Under the pieces are notes generated by a model that saw nothing but the letters and a program-made list of their open reading frames with translations, had not been told where the DNA came from and searched no databases. A program made the position numbers and the translations under genes. Shown here piece by piece: positions 31,661 to 42,140 of a stretch of 64,000 bases of DNA (positions are counted from its first letter, which is position 1; each line of letters starts with the position of its first letter). Origin of the DNA: Diospyros lotus (lineage: Eukaryota; Streptophyta; Magnoliopsida; Ericales; Ebenaceae); assembly GCF_014633365.1 (NCBI RefSeq), contig NC_068349.1:32254753-32318752 (forward strand), written 5' to 3'.

Positions 31661-31915
31661 TGTTGGAGTAGTTTAGTATTAAATGTCATGCGCTTCTCTC
31701 TCTGTTTTACATATGTTGTTCTTTATTCTCCTTAGTTAGTTTTATGCTCATATAAGCGGTAGTTATGTATTTTGTTATGAGCTGTCTTTTATCATGAGCT
31801 GTCTATTTAAAGCAGCTCATCTTCAGAATCAATGAGAGGCTTGATTATTTTTCTCTGCTGAAAATCCTGCTTGTGTTATTCCTGGTTTTGTTTCTGCCCT
31901 AGCTGTTTCATTTCA
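31661..31915 (+). repeat. 3' LTR of RE9
   Basis: 255 bp after the purine tract TGAGGGGAAG (31651-31660). It ends CATTTCA and is followed by the TTATA TSD. Confidence 0.95.
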
Positions 31916-32080
31916 TTATACATATATAATATATATATATATGCTAGATAGTGTTATAGATATATATTAGAAAGATATGTTGTCCATGGTTGTACCATGT
32001 AAATTGCTATATATATATACACACACACCTCATTGTGAATAAAATTATTAGATACTTTTTTTCTCCTCTCAAAACACAAT
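31916..32080 (+). repeat. 3' LTR of RE7, second part
   Basis: Continues the LTR after RE9: TTATACATATATAATATA, GCTAGATAGTGTTATAG, then CTCATTGTGAATAAAATTATT and CTCCTCTC as in the 5' LTR. It ends at CACAAT before the AAAGG TSD. Confidence 0.85.
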
Positions 32081-32099
32081 AAAGGGTGCAGGCAAGTAT

Positions 32100-33846
32100 T
32101 CGAGTGCATTATCACTAAGAAAAGTGTGATTGGACTCATTAACTTGGGTGCAAATTTAAACATAGAAGGTAGTGAAGATGGAAAATAACTCGAATTGATT
32201 TTTCACTAAATATACCCAAGTAGTTCGTGAAAAATCATTAATAAAAGTAACAAAACCCTTGTTTTAAAGGAACATGACTAGGTCCCCAAACATCAGAATA
32301 AACAAGTAAAAATGAGAACTAACATGTTGATTTATTTGACTGGGAAATGAACTACAACTATCTCTCCCAAGTTGACATGACTCACATTCTAATGACGAAA
32401 GACTAGATAAACTTGGAACCATCATTTTTAGATTGGCAAAGTTGGATGCCCTATACGACAATGAACTTGTAGGGGTGAAGCAATAATAGTGCAAACAACA
32501 AATTGACTAGATGGAGACAAGTAATATAATCCTCGAGACTTGCCCCATGCCAATTATCTGCCCAGTCCTTCAATCTTAGACAAAGACAGAATCAAACAAA
32601 AAGGTTATGGAATGGTCAATGTCTCAAGTAAGTTGACTAACGAAAAGTATATTAAAGGTAAATTGTGATAAATGTAAGATAAAGGACAACGACAATGTAG
32701 AAAAGGGTCTAACTCTCCTGATACCCCTTAACTAAGGCTTGGGAGCCATTAGCCAATGTAATGGTAGGAGGAGATCCCGAGCTTTGAATACGAGAGAATA
32801 GAGTACTACTACCAGATATGTGGTTGGTAGTACCTAAATCAAAAATCCATGAGCTAAGAGATGAGGATTGTGTAAAACATGTTATGGGATTACTAGTGTG
32901 GCAAATGATGCAATAGAAGAAGTAGCCTGTTGTGCAGCACAAAACTGAAGGAATTGATCACTCTCCCTCTAAGATAGTCATTAAAGGGGAGCCACCAATT
33001 GTATCTTGGGTCTCTGACTATCACTAGCAACTTGAGTTGTATTAGCCATGCGAGGTGGGAAACCATGGCCATAGCAAGTCTCCTTGGTGTGGCTAAGATG
33101 ATTATATTAGGCACATTGGAATTGAGGTTGTCCATGTCCACTGCCATGATCCCCCTCCATTGCCTCCATGACTAGAATGTGATCTAGTCTTAAGTAGTGG
33201 CAAGTGAAGATTGTTCTCCAAGAAATGAACCACCATGATAAACAATAAAGGACGAGGCTCAAAAGTAATCTAGTAAAGACCTTCGTCAAGGGCAAAAGAG
33301 AAGTACTGCCTAGAATGTTTGATAGGTTCAAGCTTGGATCAAATCCCATGAAGGCAAAGAACAGTAAACATTTGATCATGCTGCTCTTGTTTTTTTATTT
33401 TTGCATTGAATGGCATGAGTTCATTCAATTTAGTAATTCAAGGTTGACGCTTACCCAAATAGATCATCATATCAGCTCATTCTATTGTAGAGGAAATAAT
33501 GCACCAATAACATCATAGATACAAGTTATGCCACTTGTATACAACTCACTAGCATGATTCCATAAGTCATTGCATGCATGAAGAGGGCAAAAACTAGGCA
33601 TCAAGGTGGGTTCGTAGCAAGCATAATAATTGGGCATCCACTTTCTTCCAAGTCAATTGATTGTCCATAGGAATATCTGAAACATTCTTGGTTAAGTGAT
33701 AGTCCTTGACCAAGAAACCAAATATCCACAGCCAAAGACCATGTAGAATAATTCCAACCATTAAATTTCCCTGTGGTAATAATAGACATGTCAGAAAAAT
33801 GCAGGACAGTGAGAATGACTAGGGTATTGTTGGCTTTGGCTACCAT
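32100..33846 (-). pseudogene. copia gag, protease and integrase N-terminus of RE5 (broken)
   Basis: The gag N-terminus is at 33846-33601: KFNGWNYSTWSLAVDIWFLG, the conserved NYxxWS motif. The zinc knuckle CAYYNHLSHTKETC is at about 33119-33075 with the second Cys changed to Tyr. The protease at 32860-32720 reads WIFDLGTTNHISGSSTLFSR, with the D-S-G-A motif changed to D-L-G-T. The HHCC region at 32494-32330 includes LSSLSSLECESCQLGRD. The integrase start follows to 32100. Confidence 0.8.
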
Positions 33847-34158
33847 TTATTGAGATCAGATCTAAGATGTGTGAAGGAGATGCACGATCTGGAGTTGCAC
33901 AAGACAGTCAGTCAATAACTGAGACAACTAGGATCTGGGTTGCCTGATGCAAGGGAGATGAAACAACCAGCGTGATTTGACAATAGCGCGAGGAGGTTGA
34001 CAATGCAATCTAACAAGTCGTATAAGGACAACCGTCAACAGGGACAAGGCCAAAGATGGACAGTGATAATAGCTGCAATGGCTAACAGCTGAGAAAGATT
34101 GGTGACGGACAACAATGGTGGTAGTGGTTGCTGCTTCTAAACTAAGGTTAGGGTTAGG

Positions 34159-34170
34159 GCTTTGATACCA
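34159..34170 (-). other. primer-binding site of RE5
   Basis: The minus strand reads TGGTATCAAAGC, one mismatch to the initiator-Met consensus, adjoining the LTR. Confidence 0.85.
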
Positions 34171-34371
34171 TGTAAAAGGGTAAAAATATTTCTCCTTATT
34201 TCCATTGAATCATATGTACATCACTTATATACACGAACTTATAATACCACAAAGGAAAGTATGTCTTACATATATTCTACATATCATACTAGATATATGG
34301 TTACTATAATATAGAGATGTAGTGTATATATATACAGATGTCAAATATATATAAATCATCATATCTTAACA
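34171..34371 (-). repeat. 5' LTR of RE5
   Basis: 201 bp, bounded by TG (34171) and CA (34371) on the + strand. The minus-strand start TGTTAAGATATG resembles the RE3 LTR start TGTTAAATAAG. It is AT-rich with TATATATA runs. Confidence 0.8.
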
Positions 34372-35575
34372 AGCTCTATAACATTAGGACTAGAGACCCA
34401 AGGCAAAGAATTCATTTAATAGATTGACTCCTATCATCAGTCTAGTTGGATCAAATCAAGCACTGTTGTCAAAGGATGATTACATGACCTTAGAAGCAAA
34501 ACCACCACATCCTAATTGGAAATCCCTCAGTTTTGTTGATTCAAACCCACCTGGCTTGCCTCCAATAATATGCAGCATCTCTCATGCTTGATTTTTTCCA
34601 CAATAATACTCTAAACCTGCATCTACCATCTTTTCAACCTCAAAGATTCAAGAATTAAAACTTGAAAGTCCTAAAAAAAATAAAACAAATTTCTCTATCT
34701 AGCACACTCACAAATCTACATTGCATATATAATGCTTGATGTCAAATACGGTAAGATCTAGAATTATGTGGCAGCCCGGCAGCCAGATATCTCTAGATAT
34801 GAATCACTTAAATTCAACAATGAGGGCATAGTATGAACCCACCTGGTTAACAAGAAAACTAATATACATGAAAGACCTCATTTGCATTAGCCACATAACA
34901 TAGATTGCATTAATTCACTTTAGGATCAAACTATCAAAACAAGCAAACTGAAAAAGTCATATATTTTCTTTAAGAAGGCTTAAGAAATTTCCAACTGTGA
35001 TCAAAGATAGAAAACTAGATCCTTTAAAACATTGCTTTTGCTATCTTCCAACATAAACATGCATTTCATGAAGCAATAACGTTATCTATAGACAATTACA
35101 AACATTCCATAAAATTGTCTTCTTTCTTTTGAGCCATCAAAACAACTATAGCCACTCATTTAATGAAGTAAACTACAGTTTAGAGACAAGTGCAAACATA
35201 CTGTACCTTTCTTATCTTTCTTTGAGCAAATAAAAAAGCTATAATCCAAGTTATAAAGAGAAATGGGGTAAACACTTGAACTATGTGAACATAGATGTTG
35301 GAAAAATGAGGGCCAGCTACAATGGATTTGGTAATATAAACATGTAACTCCACTTGTCAATTAAATAATCCCCTCAATACTTCTAATGTTGGTAATACAT
35401 TCTCCCATAGCTAGTCTAAAGCTTGAGAAAACGAGGGTTGCATTATATAGCCGATAGTTAGCATTAAAATAGTCAAATCTTTTAAACATAGATTCTATAT
35501 ATAATACAATTGGTGAGCTAAAATTCATGTCACCAATCCCAGATAGGGATATTAAGGATTGGTATTGGTAGTGTT
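34372..35575. other. apparently low-copy intergenic DNA
   Basis: About 1.2 kb of AT-rich sequence with no long ORF, LTR end, TIR or RNA gene that I can recognise on either strand. It may be ordinary intergenic or intronic sequence. Confidence 0.4.
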
Positions 35576-35580
35576 AATGG

Positions 35581-36152
35581 TGTGAAATACAGGACTGATT
35601 ATCACACAAGAAACCTCACTTCTCACAACCAATTCACAATCACTAGAAACCGAAATAGACTAACAGATATTAAGAGTGAATCAAAACATTAACAGAAAGT
35701 AAAAGAGGCAAGAAACTTATCCTGGTTCAGGCATAAATTGCCCTACATCCAGACTGCCGAAGACCTTGACAAAATCCACTAGAAAGCAATAGGATATCGC
35801 ACTCCTTCTCGCACACTCTTGGCTATGAATAATAGCCTCCCCTCTCGATAATACAAGGACTGAGCGATGCTCTCTCTCAATTCTCTCTAGAGTTCGTGCA
35901 AGATAATCAGAAAGAATGATTGAATGAATGCTTAACAAAGAACCTATCCACCTCTCTTTATAAGAGATAAAGACGATTACAACAAGGACTTAAATGCAAA
36001 TACAAGAAATAAAAGGACTGCTGGAAACTAACTTATAAAAAGTTATTTCCGTTACATTTTAAACTCATAAAATATAAAAGGCAAAATTATTTCTAACTAC
36101 ATTTAAAATCCTCTCCCAATAATTTGAATGCTAACTAATGCAAATCCTAACA
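35581..36152 (-). mobile_element. solo LTR
   Basis: 572 bp from TGTGAAATAC to TCCTAACA, exact TSD AATGG at 35576-35580 and 36153-36157. On the minus strand it starts TGTTAGGATTTGC and has a TATAAAGAG box near 35960 followed by a CT/GA-rich leader, so it is oriented minus. Copia-like. Confidence 0.9.
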
Positions 36153-36660
36153 AATGGTAACATCAATGTTATTAAAGGCCCAAGGCGCACTATAGCACAA
36201 AGGGTGTTGGAGCCTGAGGTGCGCGACACAAGGCAAGGCGGGTGCTTGGTGGATACTAAGAGCATACTACCTAAAAAAAACGAAAATATATGTTCTAGTT
36301 GAAGAATAAGGTATAAAATAAGTCCTAACTCTTAATAACATATTTACAAACATGTTATCAAGAAAATTAAAAAATTCAACATATACTAACTAAAAAAAAT
36401 ATTAAAACAAGGTATATACCTGCAAATTTCAGCAAAACACATCCCATCATATTTCAACAACCTGCATATAAGCATCCCAAAAGTTAAAAACTTTGTAAGA
36501 AATTTTAAAATATATTGTTGGGATATATATAACGAAAATAACAATAAAAAATGCCCAAAGATGCAATTTAAAAGTCTTTAAGTCAACTTAAATTAAATCT
36601 TAAACAATATACAGGTCTTAAATCCTAATTAAGATTAACTAATTATGCATTTTAAATAAT

Positions 36661-36834
36661 TTAAAAATCATCATCATCATCAAGATCAAACATTTCCATA
36701 TTTTCATTAGAAGAATCATCTCCAATATCCTCTTCTTCCACATCATCTTCCTCTCCAATACCTAGAGATATTAGTGTCACTTGCCCTTTGTACCATTTGT
36801 TGTTTACCTTAACAGAGTGTCGTTTCAAGAAGGG
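36661..36834 (-). pseudogene. hAT transposase C-terminal remnant (acidic tail)
   Basis: The minus strand codes KVNNKWYKGQVTLISLGIGE then EDDVEEEDIGDDSSNENMEM and ends FDLDDDDDF, a very acidic tail like those closing plant hAT transposases (compare the tail of the transposase at 39169-41668). The upstream part is cut by the MITE at 36835 and not recovered beyond it. The assignment rests on position inside a hAT element and on composition. Confidence 0.5.
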
Positions 36835-37047
36835 CAGGGGCGGATGCATGCATGAGCTGCCCAGGGCAGCTCACAATTAAAAAATAATTTTTAATATAAA
36901 AATTAATTTTTAATGTAAAAAATAATAAATTTTATTAATAATTCAGTCAAAAAAAAATTTAACCCACCCCAAAATTTGTGATGTGTAATTTTATACCTTA
37001 AAAAAAAATTTTAGCCTCCCCTACATAAATTTCTGGATCCGCCCTTG
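36835..37047. mobile_element. hAT MITE, CAGGGGCG family, copy 2
   Basis: 213 bp, starting CAGGGGCGGATGC and ending GGATCCGCCCTTG. The flanks AAGAAGGG (36827-36834) and GAGAAGGG (37048-37055) are a 7-of-8 TSD. It is the reverse orientation of the copy at 10830-11057: ACATAAATTTCTGGATCCGC here corresponds to GCGAATCTAGAAATTTATAA there. Confidence 0.85.
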
Positions 37048-37524
37048 GAGAAGGGAGATGATGTAAGCTTGAAGAAGGAGATTGTGCTATTTGAAGAAAG
37101 GAGAGTCTTTAGTTCTTGCGTTGCTTGGTTTGAAAGTCTCTTCAGTTTTCTTTCTTTTTTTTTATTACAGTTGTCGACTCTTATGCTGTTTTTTTTCCTT
37201 TGATTTATTGTTTATTTAGTATTTAGTAATAATTGGAATTGGTATCTCAAAAGTTTCCTTTTCCCATTAGGATTCTATTAGATAAAGTTAATTTTAAAAA
37301 AATTACAACAATAAATATAAACCCTAAATAGTAAAAAAATAAATAAATTAATAAACAGTAAATATAAATCCTAAAAGCAATTAAAAAAAAGCCAAGCGCG
37401 GCTAAGCCCAAGGTTGCCTAAGGGCCTGCTGGGCCTAGGCGCACCTGGCTGGTCTGAGCTCACCTGAGAGAATTCCAAGCACCAAAGGTGCACCTTGTGC
37501 CTAGGCACGCCTTTAATAACACTG

Positions 37525-38303
37525 GTAATATACATCTGTAAGTACCAATAATAGGCCAAAATAAGGAAAGAACCACATAAAAGGTACAAACATTCAAAAT
37601 ATTAGGTACAAAGAAAAAATAATATCAAGGCATCAGTTCCACATCACCTTTGGCATAGACCTCAAATTACTTACCCAAGCATTTGGCCATACCGTGTATC
37701 TCATCAAATTCATTCATTTGCTGTCAACCTGCAAAACTTAGATTGATAAAAAGCCTATTTCATTGCTCATTTTTGGATTGTCTAGATGGTAATAAAACTT
37801 AAATTGGGAAGAATTATTTTCATACTTAATTTTCTACCGATGAGCCATGTAGAGAAAAAATGTTTCATTGTTCACTCTCCCTTTCTAGGATCAGGAGGTG
37901 TCCATGTGTCTAGGTAGGCCCAAATGCATTGGTTCGGTTTGGTCCAGGTGTTCTTTCATGTGGTTCAGTCTTGGGTTTATACCTTCGGGTCTATAAACCG
38001 AACCTAAACCAGTGTATAATAAAGAAAATAAATAAAAAATAGTATACATAAAAGAAAATTGATTTAACATGTCTTTTATATTTAGCATGTCATTTATTTA
38101 ATTTACTGATTTTTTCCTTACAAAAACAATGAGCAAACAAGTAGGAAGGCACTGTTCAGCACAATTAAGTTAGCAGGCTGTCGTGTACATATTTCACTTA
38201 CATAATACCATATAACAAATTGCCGCAAAGTTTAGAAAACTTGTAGTAATTTAATGAAATCATTGTCTTATTTAAGTGGCCATGACTTCATTACCTTACT
38301 GCA
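37525..38303. other. low-copy sequence with a small GGTTCGG-rich patch
   Basis: No gene recognised. 37905-38020 contains TTGGTTCGGTTTGGTCC and GAACCTAAACC, similar in style to the hAT MITE at 42141-42587, but no TIRs or TSD could be set. Confidence 0.35.
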
Positions 38304-38311
38304 GTTCAGAT

Positions 38312-38470
38312 CAGTGTTCTAAAACTCGGGCTGGGCGGCCGCCTAGGCGCTGGGTGGCCGCCAGCCGCGGCGCTTTTGGGGGAGGCGGCCCATTTAGGCG
38401 GCCCCCCGACTAGGCGGTTCCAGGCGTGCCTAGGCGGCCGCCAGTCGCAGCCCTAGGCGGCCTCCGCCCC
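38312..38470 (+). repeat. left subterminal repeats of the hAT element
   Basis: GC-rich array with repeated GGCGGCC and GCCTAGGCGG-type motifs. In hAT elements such arrays bind transposase; here that role is inferred. Confidence 0.8.
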
Positions 38471-38489
38471 CCACACTTTTCTTCAGTTA

Positions 38490-39168
38490 AGCGCGTAGAT
38501 CGTTTTTAGGGTTTACATTTCATTTCAGATTTCCCCCCCTCCTCTCTCTCTCGCCTCTCGTTGTCTCATCTTGGTGCGTCGCCGGTTGCTCCCCTCCTCG
38601 CCGTCGCCGGACCCGCCGCCGCCGCTCGCTGGAACGACAACCTGTCTGGCCGCCTCTCTCACCGCACCACCTCTCTCACCGAGCAACCTCTCTGGTTGCC
38701 TCTCTTACTGGTCGCCTCTCTCACCGGCCACCACACCGCCTCTCTCACCGGCCGCCGACCGCGTCCCTCGCCGCCGACCGCCTCTCCTCTGTGTTCTGCC
38801 ACCGCCGAGCCCCTTTCTCTCTCAATCTGTCGCCTTCAAGCATCACTAACAGTATGTAGTATGTACTATGTATTTAAAACTATTTATTAACCATCATCTA
38901 TGATTTTCAGATTTATTAACCATGTCTTTCACTAGCAATGTTTAGATTTTATCTTCCACATGATTTTGATTTTCAGTTTCAGATTTGTGTTAGGCTGTTA
39001 GCAATGTTAAGTTCCTATGTTAGGTTGTTAGCTTTGATTTTCAGATTTGTGTTAGGCTGTTAGCAATGATTTTCAAATTTGATTTTCAGATTTTGTCTTC
39101 CACATGATTTTCAGATTTGATTTTGACTTCCACATGATTTTCAAATTTGATTTTGTTCAGTTTAAGTG
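38490..39168 (+). promoter_or_regulatory. promoter/leader of the hAT transposase with probable 5' UTR intron
   Basis: A CT-rich stretch (38528-38560) and a CCGCCGTCGCC-rich segment (38575-38840) look like a transcribed leader. A GTATGT at 38852 and TTTTGTTCAG ending at 39160 would make a 309-bp intron just before the ATG at 39169. The putative intron is made of tandem GATTTTCAGATTT / TGTTAGGCTGTTAGCAATG repeats. Splicing is inferred, not shown. Confidence 0.55.
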
Positions 39169-41668
39169 ATGTCTGGAACGGGGAGTACGGAAGCATCGTT
39201 CGCTACCGTCTCAATTCTTAAAAGGAAGTCAAATGATGTGGGGTGGAAGTATGGGATGCTAATTAATCCCAAGAATATGGACAAAGTCAAATGCAAGTTA
39301 TGCAGTAAGGTGATGTCTGGCGGTGTTTACCGAGTTAAAGAACACATTGGCCATATTTCTGGAAATGTGTCTGCATGTCCAAAAGCTTCTCCAGATGATA
39401 GAGCCAAATGCAAGAATGCAATTGAGGAGGCAAGGAATAAAAAGAAGAATAAGAAAAAGGAAGAAGATCTGATGAGATCAACAGTCAATATTTCTGAAAA
39501 GGGGGAAGGGAATGGCGATGATGAATTGCAAGAATTAGGGAGTAATAACCCACCCCGCACACTTGGCCCTATGGATAAATTTGCAAGCTCCATCAGCCCT
39601 GAAGCTGGTTCAAGTGTAAAAATGACACAAAGACAACAAAATATCAATGAAGCACTCTTTAAAGAGAGGACACAGACAGTCCGTGAATATTGTGCTAGGT
39701 GGGTCTATGAGCACGGTATTTCTTTCAATGCCATTGATAATGACAGTTTCAAGTTGTTTGTTGAGGCAGTTGGTCAATTTGGGCCAGGCTTCAATCCTCC
39801 TAGTCAATACCAGTTGAGGGAAACGTTGCTAAAGGGGAAAGTTGACAGGATGAAAGGTTTGTTAAAGAAGCATGAAGAAGAGTGGGCAAGAAATGGGTGC
39901 TCCATTATGACAGATGCTTGGAGTGATAGAAAAAGAAGGAGCATCATGAACTTATGTGTTAATTCTAATGCCGGTACTGCTTTCCTTTCTTCTAAAGAAT
40001 CTTCAGAGGAGGAACATACAAGTGAACTCATTTTTGAGTATGTGGACAAATGCATTGAGCAAGTTGGGCCACAAAATGTTGTCCAAGTGGTAACTGACAA
40101 TGCTGCCAACAATATGGGAGCGGCAAAGTTATTGAAGGTGAAGAGACCCAATATCTTTTGGACATCATGTGCTACTCACACCATCAATTTAATGCTTGAA
40201 AGCATTGGAAAACTGCCAAGGTACAAAAAAGTCATTGATCAAGCCAAGAGTTTGACAATCTTTATTTATGCACATCATAAGACCTAATCCTTAATGAGGT
40301 CATTTACAAAGAAGAGGGATATAGTGAGACCAGGTGTCACTAGATTTGCTTCTTCTTTCCTTACTCTACAAAGTTTAATGGAGAAAAAGAGCCAATTGAG
40401 GGCAATGTTTACTAGCTCTGAGTGGGAGGAGTGCAAGTGGTCAAAGACTGTTAAAGGGAAAGCAGCCTATGCAACTGTGTTAAGTATTGCTTTCTGGAAT
40501 GGTGTGACTATATGTCTTAAGGTTTTTGCACCTTTGATGAGGGTGCTTCGAATTGTTGATGCAGATAAGAAGCCTTCTATGGGCTTTTTATATGGAGAGA
40601 TTAATCAGGCAAAAAAGGATATTAAGGAGGCCCTAAACAATCTTGAAAAGAACTATTTGCCTATTATGGAAATTATTGATGCAAGAGTGAAAGATAGGCT
40701 AGATAGTCCATTGCATTTTGCGGCTTACCTTTTGAATCCATATTATTTGTTCAAAGATATGGATATGCAATTTGATAATGAACTGATGGATGGGTTTTTT
40801 AATGCTGTAGAGATGTTTTTTTATGGTGATGATCGCATGCAAGGGCATATTTTAAATGTTGAGTTGCCAAAATATACTTGCAAAGAAGGAGTTTTTGGAA
40901 AGTCATGGGCAATTCAAGGGTGTGCAACAAATGATGATAATTATAACCCAGGTATAAAATTCCTTCCTTTAATCCTTAGGACTTTTTTTTTTTAGTTTCT
41001 ATCGTATATTAGTTTAGTGTATAAATTTCAAATTTGTTTAACCTATGTAGTTAAATGGTGGATGACTTATGGAAATCAAACACCAAACTTGCAACGAATG
41101 GCGAGAAGGATCCTCTCGTTAACTAGTAGTTCATCCGGTTGTGAAAGAAATTGGAATACTTTTGAAGGGGTTAGTGCATATTTTAAAGTGTTTTCAATAT
41201 TTTAATCAATTAGTTATCTATCATTTATATTGAATTATTGATATTGCTTTCATTTTCTTCATGTAGATACATACGAAGAAACGAAATAGACTAGATGTTA
41301 ATCGATTGAACAATCTAGTCTTTGTCCAATTTAATGCAAAACTGATGAACAAGCAAAAAAGGGAGAAGGAGAGGAATGTTGATGTGCTACTTGCTAGTGA
41401 TGCTAGTAATGCACAAGGATGGATCGTTGATGGAGAAGATGATGAAGAAATTGAGCCTGGTATGGGGCTCACTTGGGAAATGGTTGGTGAAGCTTCTGGA
41501 GCAGACGACATGCTTCAACCTCGAAGAAGTTCTAGGATGAGAGAACTTCATGAAGATGATTTTCAATCAGAAGAAGAAGATGAACAAGAGCATCATGAAT
41601 TTGATTTTGAGTCTGATGAAGATCGTGTGCTAGAAGAATATGGAGAGGAAGAAGAAGAAATCCACTAA
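39169..41668 (+). pseudogene. hAT transposase, three exons, one in-frame stop
   Basis: Cut-and-paste transposase acting in the nucleus. Exons 39169-40951, 41051-41169 and 41267-41668 join in frame to 767 codons with GT/AG introns of 99 and 97 bp. BED zinc finger: C42-x2-C45 with H59/H62 and C70 (VKCKLCSKVMSGGVYRVKEH). DUF659/RNase H-like core with first Asp at 249 (SIMTDAWSDRKR) and second at 310 (VVTDNAANNMGAAKLL). The third acid is probably E626 in SSSGCERNWNTFEG; the hAT dimerisation region continues across intron 2 (IHTKKRNRLDVNRLNNLVFV). The tail is acidic. A TAA at codon 373 (40285-40287) is the only visible break. An ORF search gives GTG at 39166; the ATG at 39169 is preferred. Confidence 0.9.
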
Positions 41669-41869
41669 GATAACTAGATATTACTTAGATTCTTCATATA
41701 TGTTTTAATGTTTATGTTGTATTATTGTTGTTTTTGTCATCTTAACCTCAGTACTAATCTACAACAGTTTGTTTTTAAAGTTTTTTAATGTTTAAATTCA
41801 TTATTTCACTTATTATTCCAACTTTGGTTTACTTGATATCAAATTGCATCAAAAAATTTAAAAAAAAAA

Positions 41870-41968
41870 CACTATTTTCCAAGTCGCCGCCTAGGCCCCG
41901 CCTAGGCGCCCTAGGCGCTAGGCCCCAGTCGGGCGCCCGAGTAGCGCCTAGCGCCTTTTAGAACACTG
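41870..41968 (+). repeat. right subterminal repeats and TIR of the hAT element
   Basis: Repeated CGCCTAGGC / CCTAGGCGC motifs up to the terminal TTTTAGAACACTG. Composition matches the left end, in inverted orientation. Confidence 0.85.
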
Positions 41969-42140
41969 GTTCAGATACTACAATTATGTTAATACTCTAT
42001 ATTACATTGAAATTAGTTTTTTACTTGATGCAGGCAAACTGGAATTCAACTAATATGCAAGCTGTCTCTAATCTCAATTTAATTTCATGGAAAATAGAAG
42101 TTCTCCATGAAAAGTAGACTGCTATTAATGCCATCTTAGA

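Larger units (their letters stand above)
26844..31915 (+). mobile_element. Ty1/copia retrotransposon RE9, complete with both LTRs
   Basis: 5072 bp with exact TSD TTATA (26839-26843 and 31916-31920), inserted in the 3' LTR of RE7. The 5' LTR is 280 bp and the 3' LTR 255 bp; the 25-bp difference is a tandem duplication in the 5' LTR. Otherwise the LTRs differ at only a few positions (about 97% identical by eye), so this is one of the youngest insertions here. The gag-pol frame is open for 649 codons, then has a stop and several frameshifts. Confidence 0.95.
16237..32080 (+). mobile_element. Ty1/copia retrotransposon RE7, full span with three nested insertions
   Basis: A copia element inserted in RE5, with TSD AAAGG at 16232-16236 and 32081-32085. 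Its own sequence is the 5' LTR, primer-binding site, gag, protease, integrase, RT, RNase H, purine tract and 3' LTR. Three later insertions split it: RE8 (17229-21362) in gag, a solo LTR (22629-24034) between protease and integrase, and RE9 (26844-31915) in the 3' LTR. All coding regions carry stops or frameshifts. Removing the insertions leaves roughly 5.2 kb, a normal copia length. Confidence 0.85.
32081..34371 (-). mobile_element. Ty1/copia RE5, right piece (integrase to 5' LTR)
   Basis: Minus strand. From high to low: 5' LTR (34371-34171), primer-binding site (34170-34159), leader, gag, protease, GAG-pre-integrase and the start of integrase, which joins 16236 across RE7. Similar in family to RE3. 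Frames are broken throughout. Confidence 0.85.
36164..37524 (-). mobile_element. decayed hAT transposon with nested MITE
   Basis: Left end CAATGTTATTAAAGGC; the right end read on the minus strand is CAGTGTTATTAAAGGCG, so the TIRs match at 15 of the first 16 bases. The flanks GGTAACAT and GGTAATAT match at 7 of 8 bases if the last G is shared with the element. Subterminal regions hold AAGGCG/GGCGC and CCTAGGC motifs. Internally it carries a transposase C-terminal remnant (36661-36834) and a later MITE (36835-37047). It is heavily deleted compared with a full hAT. Confidence 0.75.
38312..41968 (+). mobile_element. hAT transposon, full length, single in-frame stop in transposase
   Basis: 3657 bp. 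Both ends read CAGTGTTCTAAAA (13-bp perfect TIR), followed by G/C-rich subterminal repeats built on GCCTAGGCG. The TSD GTTCAGAT is exact (38304-38311 and 41969-41976). Inside is a three-exon transposase gene on the + strand with a CT-rich leader. An exact TSD, exact TIRs and a nearly open gene suggest recent insertion. It would need only a source of transposase to be mobile. Confidence 0.95.

Noticed and set aside
34372..35575. A hidden gene in the low-copy region
   Set aside because: No open frame with protein-like composition and no convincing splice pattern could be put together by reading.
35717..35938. A 73-codon minus-strand ORF
   Set aside because: Lies inside the solo LTR 35581-36152 in the transcribed-leader region. 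No support as a gene.
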